Assembly (NCBI GenBank): GCA_035578905.1
Contig: JAQJVL010000109.1
Span: 1,898,566-1,962,565 of the forward strand
Length of the DNA: 64,000 bases
DNA from: Stictocephala bisonia
Lineage: Eukaryota; Arthropoda; Insecta; Hemiptera; Membracidae
Direction: 5' to 3'
Every line of letters begins with the position of its first letter. Positions within the stretch are counted from its first letter, which is position 1. Below, piece by piece: positions 44,605 through 55,530 of the stretch. The notes below the pieces were generated by a model, which saw nothing but the letters and a program-made list of their open reading frames with translations, ran no database searches and had not been told where the DNA came from. Both the position numbers and the translations under genes were made by a program.

Positions 44605-46899
44605 TTATGATTTACATTTTTATTTGTACAAATAATTCAAATAAATGGAGTCATTCAGTGTTTATTTAAAGCATTACACATTTTCTAGGTAAAATTTGGC
44701 CTTGAAACTAATGTAATTAGGTTGAAGAAATTTAGTGTTATACAACTATATATTTAAAATTTGCATTCAATATTTGATTTTGTGAAATGATAAGTAAGGT
44801 ATTTTATTTTTTTAGAACCATAAATCTTACTTTTATGCTGTAACTGTATTGTTATAATGTAGGTTTAACCGTAAATATTTATCTAGCATACTGGTAATTA
44901 TTTCATATTTTTGTTGAAGAACATAGAATAGTTATTGTAAATTTAACTACTAGAGATATTTAAAATTTCAGATCGTTCAAAGACATTTGGTTATTTTTTG
45001 TATTTGTTCCCATTAAGAAATTAGGTAGATAACTTGTAATTTTGATTGAATCCTCTTAGTTTTTGTGTTTTTACTCGTTAGTGTTTTCAATTTTCTACCT
45101 CCATGTACAGAATCTAAGTTGCTAAGGAAACCTGCTTATAAGTCTCTCCTCTGTTGTCTTCTTCATATATACCCCATATACTACAGCTTGTCTTCCCAGT
45201 CTTATTTTTTTCGATTGCCCTTAGAAAGCCCTTTTTTATAAGCCCTCTGATATAACATGGCTACACTAAATATTCACATTAATTAGGTAAAATGTAGGTT
45301 ATCACGTAGCTTTTAAAGAAACGTAGTTATGTTTTCTTTAAACATAGAACATTGTTATTTTCGTCACAGTGTATCTTTATTTTTTTTATATAAAAAATAG
45401 ATACACTGTCCGTGAAGATATCGGAAATTTTTATATTCTCTTTGACACCCTGAAAATTAGAGTAGGATATTGTTAAAAGCATAAAGTGATAATAATTAGA
45501 GACTTCAAATATATTTATTAAGGTACAGTTGAGACAAGCCTCAATATACTTTGAATTATGGAAGAGTAAGCTAATGAAAACCTATTGATTATAGTTTGTT
45601 ACATAAACTTATTTATTTACTCACTCTGATCAAGTCTATTTTGATTCATAATGTGGCAATTCCGTCTTAAGAAAAAAATATTTACTAATTAATAATAATG
45701 ATAGGGGAAAATTAAGGAATATAAAAGGAGATATTCAGTTAACTAGTTGGAAAACACACATAAAAACACATTATCGACGTTGTTTGGTGTTCTTCAAAGT
45801 TAATTTTTCCTAAGAAATTATATTATACTGTCCCAAAACTTACTTGTAGAAAATAAACACATTATTATCCAAGTATCAGTGTATGTATGTGATGCATATA
45901 TTTTTAGATTAGTCGAAAGTAATATATATTATATGATATAACAACAGGACTTGATTTAACTTTTTTAGAAATGTTATACATTTGAATCTGAACAATTGAA
46001 AATTTTTTAAATAATTGTAGTGTCTCATTATTATCATAAATAATGGTTTTTTAAAGGCATAAATAGTAAATAAATACCAAGAAAATATTATTATTTCCTT
46101 ACTTTACAAAAATCAAGAGTTGAGCTATACTTCTTATGAATCGAAAGTACTTTACAGGTGTAAGCGGGATCGAACATTTATATATAAGTGTACATTTTTG
46201 AATCATTAAGACGTCGTGAGGGGAAGTCGTTTACTTAAGATATATACAAATCAAACGTTCCCCAAACAATATATAGTTGTGTTTAAGAGAATGTATGAGT
46301 TCGTATTCCTTAAAGGAAACACGTTGATATATGCCAGTGGAGTTAGGAGGGCCGTTCATTATACATTTATGAGCGATGCACATTTAAAAACATTTACAAG
46401 GCAGTAAATTGTTTTGGAAAACAAAATGTGTTTTGGAGCTCATTCGATAAAATAAATACTTATCAATTTCAGTATAAGACAGACAAGTAAACATATTTTA
46501 GTTTTAAAATAAAAATATAAAACATTATTTTATAATGTAGTCATCGTGTGTTGTTTCACTCACATGTATAAATGTAAAACATATGCACAAGAATTTAACT
46601 AACAGAAACAAAGTGTGTTAATATATTCCTTAACATTGTTGTTTATAACCTAGATTATGTTATTTAATTCTTATCATGTAATTTAAAACAAAATATAACT
46701 AAAAATGATATATTTTACTCTCCAAATTTACATATTTCGGATCAAACATTGCTTTTAAATGTATTAAGTTCAGAAACATCAATATTTATATATGTTAGTT
46801 TATGTTAATATTTGAAAATAAAGTAAATCAATAAATTTAATTTAAAGGTTATATAGGAATGAGGGCAAGAGGAGAGGGGAGTATAAGAGGAGTGGGGTA
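44605..46899. other. AT-rich intergenic DNA
   Basis: No gene recognised. A pyrimidine-rich stretch lies at 45,110-45,220. A 63-codon plus-strand frame at 46,216-46,407 has no motif. The hairpin at 45,365 is listed separately. Confidence 0.45.
45365..45408. repeat. Short hairpin
   Basis: ACAGTGTATCT-TTATTTTTTTTAT is followed directly by ATAAAAAATAGATACACTGT. The outer 11 bp match perfectly and the inner A/T part pairs with slippage. No transcript evidence. Confidence 0.7.
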
Positions 46900-47040
46900 A
46901 GAGGGGGGCCACATGAGCGGATGACACCTTTCTGGAGTTGGATAAATCAAGTAAGTGTTATCTCAGTGATTTATTCCCTTGAGCTGATTCTTCCAACTAG
47001 AGGTAAGCATATAAAATAAACAATTTCCTTTCTTCTTCAC
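46900..47040 (+). repeat. Family E repeat, copy 2
   Basis: CTTTCTGGAGTTGGATAAAT, CAAGTAAGTG, TGATTTATTCCCTTGAGCTG, CTTCCAACTAGAGG, CATATAAAATAAAC. Very close to copy 1 and in the same orientation. Confidence 0.7.
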
Positions 47041-47249
47041 CTTTCATGAACACGTAAAGATAATGTATACATTTATTAATGGTGTTCATTTTAATCATAA
47101 AAATTGGATTCTATGATTTGAATTCATATATAGTAACATTTCTCTATACATTTACATAAAATAAAAAAGGACAACTAAATGAAATAAATGTTACCCCATA
47201 AGTTCGTATACTGAATAAAAAATTTCCGATGCCAAACAAGTGTTTTAAT

Positions 47250-47640
47250 GGTACGTATTCTACCAACAAAATCAAAATGGACGTCAACAAAAACATTTAG
47301 ACAGTTTAAGTACACAATGTACTGATAATATGGTGATAAATTCCAGGAAACCACATTTTACCAACTTCACACATAGAAAAAATATCCACAGCAATGAAAA
47401 AGAGAAGTCTAAAACTCTATGGACACATACAAAGACTGAATGACAATAAACTCATAAAACAAATCATAAAAACAATAGGGAATAAAAAAACAAATATTTT
47501 GAAGATAGAAAATCATATAGAACAATTATACATTAAGCAAAATTTGCAGAAGGAACATTTAAAAAGAAAACAGAAACCTTATGGACAGAAGAAAGAAAAC
47601 AAAAATTCAGTGAATAAATGAAGTTGCGTAGGGAATAAAA
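47250..47640 (+). pseudogene. LINE reverse-transcriptase C-terminal remnant
   Basis: A 75-codon frame from 47,394 begins MKKRSLKLYGHIQRLNDNKL and continues IKQIIKT, the C-terminal RLKFYGHLxRMxxxRLTKxI signature of a non-LTR retrotransposon polymerase lineage common in insects. No catalytic domain survives upstream. The lysine- and asparagine-rich remainder shows AT-driven decay. Distinct in sequence from the 15.1-kb remnant, so probably another lineage. Confidence 0.6.
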
Positions 47641-49089
47641 GAGACAAGCATGTGAAAAATGGAAGAAAAATTGAATGTATTGTTGAAAGATTCTACATAG
47701 TTCTTAGTTGACTTCAACAAAAATAATAGTAATAAAAAGTATAGAAGAAATTAAATTTACAAAACGCAGAGAAATGGAAAAATGTAACAACATAACATTG
47801 AAATGTTACTTTTATAGTTGATATTAAAACTAGTAGGGTCACACTACCTCCTAATTTTTACAATCTTAACATAATTTACTTTTTTGTTTTAATACAATGA
47901 AAACAATCATTTAATAGACATATAAATGTTTGTATGAAACACTTATTTGTAAGAGAACGCGAACAGGTCTAATGGGTAATGTTAAAATATTATCTTTATT
48001 GCTGTATACCAGTATCTTTCATTGTAGGAACGGACCATGTTCAAATTTATAATAATTTATTGTATAATATGCGGCTTATTATCTTGTATTATCTGTAAAG
48101 CCTGTTAATTTATACTATTATATAAATTAACTAATAACATATTGAAAACACGCGAGATATATTTCAAAATATTAAAATTAAACACAAGAACTGATGACTA
48201 CGTGTTCTAATTATGTTGCAAAAAGGCAAACAGTAAATCACAAGCAGGAAATTACAAGATATGATCTTTTGTGCAAAATAAATTCCAGATAGAACCAAAA
48301 TTTTTAAAAATATATTTGTAATAAAATGATGATATATGTATAAAAGTTAATCCTGAACTCTACGTGGCCTGTGAGAAAAATGAAGTCACATGTAAAGTAA
48401 TAACATATTTAGGAATCTTCTTCAATTTTGTTTGACAATATATATCGTATGCCTTAATGAGACAGTTATCAAAATAAAAGGACGAGAAAGAAAAAAAAAT
48501 CTAAATTTAACTAAAAATTGCTTTTAATAATGAATTGCTGCCAACAATTGATTACTTTTAATTTATTTCGAAACAGTCAGTATATTACCTAAACGATTTT
48601 TGTTTACCTAAGGTATTTGTTTATTGTGATAAGATACTATTTAACATGTGTAGATGTACTAATGAATAAATAAAAATGGGCTAAATTATGTAACAACGTT
48701 AACCTTAATTAGAATTAATAAATATAATTTATAATTTAATTAATATGAGTTGACTTAAACTACATTATTTTTGTCTAGTCACATAAAAATAAATACCATG
48801 AAAGAAATAAAACATTCTATATAAACATAAAATAACTAGTTTGTTATTATTGTTCTACGCTAGTGGCGCTTTAATTTAATACTTTGTAAACATTGTAATG
48901 GGATAGTGGTCCAACGTAAATCCAAAACCACCAACGTAAATTTAGTTGGACCTCCAGGGGCTTTAACCTGTGTCTTTCTGCATTGAAAATCAGGAGAAAA
49001 GTCCCTAGATCTTAGTTTAAAATATAATTTTACTAAGACGGCTTTAAAACATATAGTTTTAAATAAGAACACAAATAGATTCATTAGTT
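47641..49089. other. AT-rich intergenic DNA
   Basis: No gene recognised. A small shared repeat at 48,185-48,270 is listed separately. A GC-richer part at 48,860-49,000 holds a 74-codon minus-strand frame without motif. Confidence 0.45.
48185..48270 (+). repeat. Short repeat shared with 56.8 kb
   Basis: GCAAAAAGGCAAACAGTAAA then TCACAAGCAGGAAATTA matches GCAAAAGGCAAGCACTAAAT-CACAAGCAGGAAATTAG at 56,798-56,836; ACGTGxTCT upstream is also shared. Confidence 0.6.
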
Positions 49090-49094
49090 TAAAT

Positions 49095-49425
49095 ATACAT
49101 TATAACCCACCCGCCCACACATACACGTACAGTGTTATAGACCCACCCACCCACCCATACACGTACAGTGTTATAGACCCACCCACCCACCCATTCAAGT
49201 ACAGTGTTATTCAGTGCCACTGAACGTGTATGGGTGGGCGGGTGGGTCAGTGCCACTGAACGTGTATAGGTGGGCGGGGGAGTGTTCAATGCCACTGAAC
49301 GTGTATAGGTGGGCGGGTGGGTCAGTGCCACTGTACGTGTATGGGTGGGCGGGTGGGTCAGTGCCACTGAACGTGTATGGGCGGGCGGGTGGGTCAGTGC
49401 CACTGTACGTGTATGTGCCTTCTGG
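49095..49425. repeat. M36 minisatellite, locus 4, head-to-head inverted
   Basis: About nine 36-bp units. Units left of about 49,205 are in minus orientation (ACGTACAGTGTTATAGACCC); units to the right are in plus orientation (GTCAGTGCCACTGAACGTGT). Right-hand units contain GGGTGGGCGGGTGGG (49,232-49,246, 49,343-49,357) and GGGCGGGCGGGTGGG (49,379-49,393), and left-hand units contain CCCACCCACCCACCC (49,142-49,156, 49,178-49,192), all canonical G-quadruplex motifs with one-base loops. Confidence 0.95.
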
Positions 49426-49797
49426 GAAGAACTTGGACACCCCATTTGGCTGTAAATTCAGTTCTAATACAATTTAAAATTTAAGAGACAAGCATTTAGA
49501 AACAAAAACAAATATTTCATAGTAAAAATACTATGTTTTTTCCTAAAAAAAAGGGATATATACAAGCAATTACCTCATCAACTTAAACCCATTTTACTAT
49601 TTGTCAAATAAAACCCATAAAAAATAAAAAAAGTATAATTCTTTGATAATGAATTGAATAGTATTTTAACTAAGTTATTGTTTATAAATTGCATATGATT
49701 CTTAGGCTAGGAATGTAGCCATGTAGATCTATTATATCTAATACAATATACATAATAAGATTGAAAATATGAAGAAGTTTTAAACTGATTTTAGGTT
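49426..49797. other. AT-rich intergenic DNA
   Basis: Nothing recognised. Confidence 0.5.
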
Positions 49798-49881
49798 AAT
49801 AATTTAAGAAATTCTCGAATATTCCAATAAAATGCTTTATTATGTATTTTATTGGAATATTTGAGAATTTCTTAAATTATT
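49798..49881. repeat. Near-perfect 35-bp stem, 14-base loop hairpin
   Basis: Left arm 49,798-49,832 (begins AATAATTTAAGAAATTCTCG) and right arm 49,847-49,881 (ends TTTCTTAAATTATT) are complementary at 34 of 35 positions; the exception is G opposite T, which would be a wobble pair in RNA. Loop 49,833-49,846. Size resembles a microRNA precursor, but the stem is too perfect and AT-rich to decide between an RNA hairpin, a tiny MITE and a recent palindrome. Confidence 0.85.
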
Positions 49882-49984
49882 TCCAATTTTTAATAAAGAA
49901 CTCAAAGAAGAAATGATTTTAGGTTATTGAGTCTAGTAAATGGTACTACATGCATAAACCGTAACTTTTAGACGACCGACTAGC

Positions 49985-50125
49985 GGCCTTTACACGGTAG
50001 TAATTGGGGCAAAACGACCCCTGAATATAAAGAATTGCTCAGTACACAAGGCTGAAAGCTAACAAGCCCGAGGCATGTCCGAGTTGACACAGAGGGTAGC
50101 CATTTCCAGTGGGGGGTTTAAGAGT
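49985..50125 (+). repeat. Family B monomer
   Basis: GGGGCAAAACGACCCCTGAA, TATAAAGAATTGCTCAGTAC, ACAAGGCTGAAAGCTAAC, GTAGCCATTTCCAGTGGGG; internal deletions relative to 37.9 kb. Confidence 0.65.
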
Positions 50126-50388
50126 AAAAGTGGTCCAGTGTAACCTCCATACTTAAGACACACATTTATTTAGTATTGTTAAAAACACATATTACTATAT
50201 ATTTTAAAACTAAACTACCAAACGGGATTGGTGACTTTGATCACTAAATTTTAAAATGTGCAGTGGTAATTTTAAGTCACTTTTTGGGTATTATTAAAAA
50301 AAATGTTCGTTAGTTTCGAAAGTGTTAGAGAAAAATGTAGTAATATCCAGTTTGAAAATAAAATCAAAGCTCTTTTAATACATTACTA

Positions 50389-50389
<1 letters not shown>

Positions 50390-50461
<72 letters not shown>
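50390..50461. repeat. (TA)n microsatellite
   Basis: About 35 TA dinucleotides. Confidence 0.97.
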
Positions 50462-50463
<2 letters not shown>

Positions 50464-50544
50464 ATGTAATAAAATTTAAAACAGAGTACCCCTAAAATTT
50501 TTTAATAAAATTGAAATATATATAAAAAAATTCACTCACCAATG

Positions 50545-50672
50545 CGTGGACTTACAAGCCCGTATGTAGACGTTATTAACGAGTAAAGTACGGCCAATGA
50601 GCTCAGTTTGGGATTCGAACCTTGGATTTGCAGTGCGAAGCCTTAACCATAGAGCCACAACGTAATATCTGA
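50545..50672 (-). mobile_element. SINE1 copy, inverted
   Basis: On the minus strand: TGGCTCTATGGTTAAGGC (A-box region, 50,640-50,657), CCAAGGTTCGAATCCC (B box, 50,611-50,621) and TTTACTCGTTAATAACG. Same organisation as the copies at 30.5 and 34.9 kb. Confidence 0.7.
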
Positions 50673-50679
50673 CAGTTTC

Positions 50680-50830
50680 CACGAAGGGGTTGTTTGCGTT
50701 GTGGATTTATTAGCTAATTAACCTAAACAATAGTAAGACTGGACAATTGGGGTGGAAATGGAAAATGCACAACTCACACTTGGATGGGGTAGATCTATCT
50801 TGTCACAGTAAAGGTTTGTATGTTGCAAAT
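50680..50830 (+). repeat. Family D repeat, diverged
   Basis: CAGTTTCCACGAAGGGGTTG, TTTGCGTTGTGGATTTATTA, GGGTGGAAATGGAAAATGCA, TTGTCACAGTAAAGGTTTG parallel 62.45-62.63 kb with indels. Confidence 0.5.
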
Positions 50831-51029
50831 TATGATGAATGAAGAAGGTATACTTTGTCTTACTTCGCCTGTTCTGCTGTACGAGAAGAAAACTGTTATT
50901 GTTTGGTGAGATATAACTAATGTGAGACTTGCGAGCCTTCTGATAACCCAGTTCTTAATTTATTATTTACAGTTATTAAAAATTATATTACATTTATTAA
51001 TAACTATTAATCACTTTATCTAATGAGTG

Positions 51030-51103
51030 AAGCACCGATCTTCAACTCGGTTGTGGATTCGAAACCTTGAATACCACAGTCTGAAACTGCCGGCAAGAAA
51101 TTA
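51030..51103 (-). mobile_element. tRNA-like fragment, possible SINE
   Basis: The minus strand carries CAGACTGTGGTATTCAAGG followed by GGTTTCGAATCC, an imperfect B box. Resembles the SINE1 head but truncated at both ends. Confidence 0.4.
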
Positions 51104-51109
51104 CCTTAC

Positions 51110-53085
51110 CCCCCCCAACTTTAATTATTATTATTTATAGCTTCGGTCCTCTAGTCAATACTCAAAATAAACTTAAATAAAGTCAAGTCAAAATAGATCT
51201 GTGAGACAACAAAATTTACTCAACTTCCTATTAATAGTAAACGTACGATTATTGGTGATTTAAAGTCAACAATACTTTGTGATGTTAGTAACTTATTTCA
51301 CAGTTGTATATGAGAAAATTGTTTCAAATGGCTATGGATAATCGTCGAAAAGGTTTTGGTTACGCGCAAAATCTATTTCCAAGACAAAGTAACCGAACGA
51401 TTTTCATAATAGAATATTATCTCAACCTTTAAACAAATAAGTTTAAAACAATTGATATATACCAGATACATTTGCGATCAGTTCGGTGTCTTATCGATAC
51501 ATAGTCGATGGTATGTATCGATAGGACCATTAAATGTTCCCTGTTCAATTATTGCTAAAGCAACCTAACCCATAAACCAAACAATATATGTCGTAGATAT
51601 TGTTGCATCCTCTTGAAAGAGATATATTTTTGAAGGCAACTGAAAATAATGTATTTCAGTTTACGACGTTCTTTTACTATAATAACCATCCTGGAACGAC
51701 ATTATCATAAAGAAAGAGGCGAAATTAGAGTGGAAGTAATAGCACAGAGCAATAAATAAATAAAACTTTCCCCTTTTCACTCTTAACTTAACATGGTCCA
51801 TATTAAACGATGTTTTATTTTAATTATAATTATAATTTAATAATAGGATAAATTGAATTCAGCCACAAACTGGTAAAAAAAATCTGTTTTATATACAACC
51901 ATACATGAAATACTTTGTGTAAAAGGTTTGTCATTCCAATTTTTTACTAAGGGAAAAGATTAATGGGGCCCAAGTACTTTGGCACCTTTCTAAAATTAAA
52001 TACTACTTGAAAAAACCTCAGTTATCATATAGGTTGCTCTTAAATATGGGGTGTGTCTACTTTAAAGGAGTTAAGCATATAGGCTTCCTTTCAAAACTGT
52101 TAATCCATTTCATTTAAAATCAGTACGAAATTAATAGATGTTTAGCGTGGAAGTTGGAGAGCAGGAATGAGTTGTGGATTCTACAGACAATAGCACCTGA
52201 AATGGCAACAATGCTGCCCTTTATGTGGCAAGAGGTGGTTGGACAAGCTCGGATGTTAGTGAAAAAAGCACCCTTTAGTCGATCAGATTAACGTTTCCAT
52301 TTAAAAATACTCCTCAGTGCATTAAAAAATTTTAGTAATTTAAAACACGAAACTCATGTACAATTTCATAAAACTCATTTAAAAAATGTATGTCGGTTAA
52401 TGACTAGAGATCTCAGATCTAGGCTTAAGGAAATATAAAGTATTTTAAAACTTTTAAATGTTTTTATGATTTAATGAATAATAAAGTAAGTCATGCGTTA
52501 TATTTTGATAAAAGAAAAACATATTGATGGCATTTAGTGAAATTAGTGTTGCTTAAGTCATAGTTGCTATTGTTAATGAGGATTTATAACATATTTGACT
52601 TATGCTAGACCCTTATGGTCATCAATGGGTATGCAATTTGAACTGAATGCTGCTTGTCTATCAAAACTTAAAATTCATATTTATTGATTAGTTAAATTTT
52701 ATTTGATAAAGCTGGGAAAACCGCTCGGTTTCTCAATTTAATTGCTGTTCATGTATAGGTAACTTAACGAATATCGTAGATAAAGCTACGAAGTCTGATT
52801 TTTTATGTATTACTAAGTAAAATTTGTATTTTCATTTATATATTTTTTCTGTTGTTAATCAATTTGGAACAGTACAATGTTATACGTGTACAATACCACC
52901 TATTATATACAAGTAAGGTTAGCAGACAAACAAATTTATACTTTTATATAATATTAGTTTTTTACTAACATCAATATCATTATAAACATATAATTTAAAA
53001 GAATCAAAGTCAGTTCTTGATTTTAATTTTATTTATTGTTGTTTTTAAATAAGAAAATCCAAAACGTGTTGTTACCTCCTGAACG
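51110..53085. other. AT-rich intergenic DNA
   Basis: No gene recognised in about 2 kb. The TATCGATA palindrome at 51,492 is listed separately. Confidence 0.45.
51492..51523. promoter_or_regulatory. TATCGATA inverted pair
   Basis: TATCGATACATA and TATGTATCGATA are perfect complements around an 8-base spacer that itself contains TCGA. TATCGATA is the known binding word of the insect promoter factor DREF; no gene or start site is visible nearby, so regulatory function is conjecture. Confidence 0.35.
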
Positions 53086-53089
53086 AAAT

Positions 53090-53245
53090 GATCATGTATG
53101 AGATATGAGCCGAACAATATACTTCCTGGGATTGATAAATCCAGTAAGTGTTTATCTCACGAGATATATGGAACGTTTGTAATTTATTCCCTTGAGCTTG
53201 TTTTCCAGCTGGAGTAAAAATTGGATATAAAACAGTCACCGCTCT
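53090..53245 (+). repeat. Family E repeat, copy 3
   Basis: CTTCCTGGGATTGATAAATC, CAGTAAGTG, TTATTCCCTTGAGCTTG, CCAGCTGGAGTA, GGATATAAAACA. Has an extra ~20 bp in the middle compared with copies 1 and 2. Confidence 0.6.
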
Positions 53246-54689
53246 TGACATTTTTCTACTAGTTTAAAGGACGGAGGAATACTATTACCTTACTTGCTTT
53301 AAAATTTCGTATTAAAGCAAGAATTTAAGTAAGGCTTGAAATGTTAAAAATAAAACCTAATAATCCAGATGGAAAAACAGTATCCAAACAAAGTGGGGTT
53401 TTGCTTGATTATTTTATACACTATTGTTTATTCATCGAATGTTCCGACTTGACTTTAAAACGCTCTTGCATCAAATTCTGGAACTACGACGAGCTGGAAA
53501 CGCTACAACCAATGGCTTGATGATGTAAGCAAGCCTCAATCACAACGTTTCACCACTTATTTTATAACTAACTTGTTTTGTCTTGTGAATTTTAGTGGTA
53601 GTACACATATGGTAATCGTGGAGTATAATCTTTTGTTTCCTATTGTGTACAGATTGTTCTTATCAGAGTATCTTTATCCAGTTATATTGTGTTACTGTTT
53701 GAACAAATTAAAATACTTCTTCAAGTGGATTTCTACATCAACAAGTGTCTATCAAAAGCAGAACTCTTCGCACCACCACCAGCTCATGTTAAGCCTGTTT
53801 TACTTTATTTGATTTATTCATTAAGTAAAGTAAAGCACTTATAATATGATTACTGATATAATAACATCCTAACAAAAACATTAAATGTTGCAAAACAATA
53901 GGATACAACAATATTCTATAAAATCATTTTCAAATTTAGCCATTGTTTGGAATAATTTACAGTATATAGGAGCAGTTTGGAGGAATATTTACTTAGCCAT
54001 TGATAAACAGGGTAAATAGTGACGGATTTCCTCAATAAATATTGAATTACATTGATTCTCAACTTTAAAATGGTTTTATATTTATAAATAGCTTTTTAAT
54101 CAGCATAATACGTGTTAGTACATATACAGTATAAGTGAACGTCATTTGTACTTTATATTTATAAATAATCTAAACAACAAAACATTGAATATTAAAAGAT
54201 AGTGTTAATTTTTTTAAATAATGACGTGAAATATAGTTCATTCTCTATGTTAATTCAATATAATTCTTAGGTTCGTTGAATACTTTCACCTAACAATTTA
54301 TTTTGGACAATATTTGTAAACATGGTATACAATATAGCTTTGGGTATATTCTGCCAATTAAATTACTTTTTAATTGCTGTAAATTATATACAATATTGTA
54401 ATTGTTGACTTGTAGAAGGTAACTATTTACAAAGAGTAAACAGATTCGTTAGAGGTCGATAAAAAATATGACTGGCTAAGAAATCAAAAGTAAAGGTTGA
54501 ATAGAGAAACGTGTTGCACACAGCAAATGTATTATATGAATCCATTATACAAGATTAACATATACAAAAGAGCTACTTTTCAAGGAATCGTTACCAACGA
54601 TATAGCAGAGTAAGTTACTGTATTGGAATGTAAATTCATTGTCTTTTCTTCAATTGACTTACAACAAACAGCCAACAAGATTTTCTTCT
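53246..54689. other. AT-rich intergenic DNA
   Basis: A 79-codon plus-strand frame at 53,573-53,812 is hydrophobic and without motif. Nothing else recognised. Confidence 0.45.
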
Positions 54690-55530
54690 GTTCTGTTTGA
54701 GCTGTTGAAAGCTACGTGACTGACATATAAAAGCTAAAAGTACGTTTGCAGTTAAAACAAATACATTAACTATGACAAACCTGTCGGTACATTTTTGTCG
54801 CTATAGTTAGGTTACATGACCAACAAATACAATGTACTTGCTAGCTAAAAGTCCGTATGCAGTTAAAAACAAATACATTAACTATAACAAAACTGTCGTT
54901 ACATTTTTTTCGCTATGGTGAAGGTTACGTGACCAACATATAAAATGTACTTGCTAGCTAAAAGTCTGTTTGCAGTTAAAAACAAATACGTTGATTAGAA
55001 CAAACCTGTCGGTACATTTTTGTCGAGATGGTGAAGGTTACGTGACCAACATATACAATGTACTTGCTAGCTAAAAGTCCGTATGCCGTTAAAAACAAAT
55101 ACATTCATTATAACAAAACTGTCGTTATATTTTTTCGCTATGGTGAAGGTTACGTGACCAACATATAAAATGTACTTGCTAGCTAAAAGTCCGTTTGCAG
55201 TTAACAACAAATACATTAATTATAAAAAACCTGTCGGTACATTTTTAATGAGATGGTGAAGGTTACGTGATTAAAAAATACAATGTACTTCCTAGCTAAA
55301 AGTCTGTTTGTAGTTGAAAAGAAATACATTAATTGATACAAACCTGTCGGTAAATTTGTGTAGAGATGTTGAAGACTGCGTGACCAACATGTATAGTGTG
55401 CTTGATAGGTAAACGTACGTTTGCAGTTAAACACAAAGATCAATCAATTTGATCAAACCTGTCGATACATTCTTTTGCAGATCTTGATAGAAACGTGACC
55501 GTGGTCTAAGTTCTTGCTAGCCAAGGGTCC
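54690..55530. repeat. Tandem array, 113-bp unit
   Basis: About 7.5 units containing GAAGGTTACGTGACCAACAT, AATGTACTTGCTAGCTAAAA, GTCCGTTTGCAGTTAAAAAC and AACCTGTCGGTACATTTTTG. The GTTAC anchor falls at 54,811, 54,924, 55,037, 55,149 and 55,262 (period 112-113). End units are the most diverged. Alternating CTGTCGGTAC and CTGTCGTTAC variants suggest amplification as dimers. No isolated monomer was found in this window. Confidence 0.93.
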
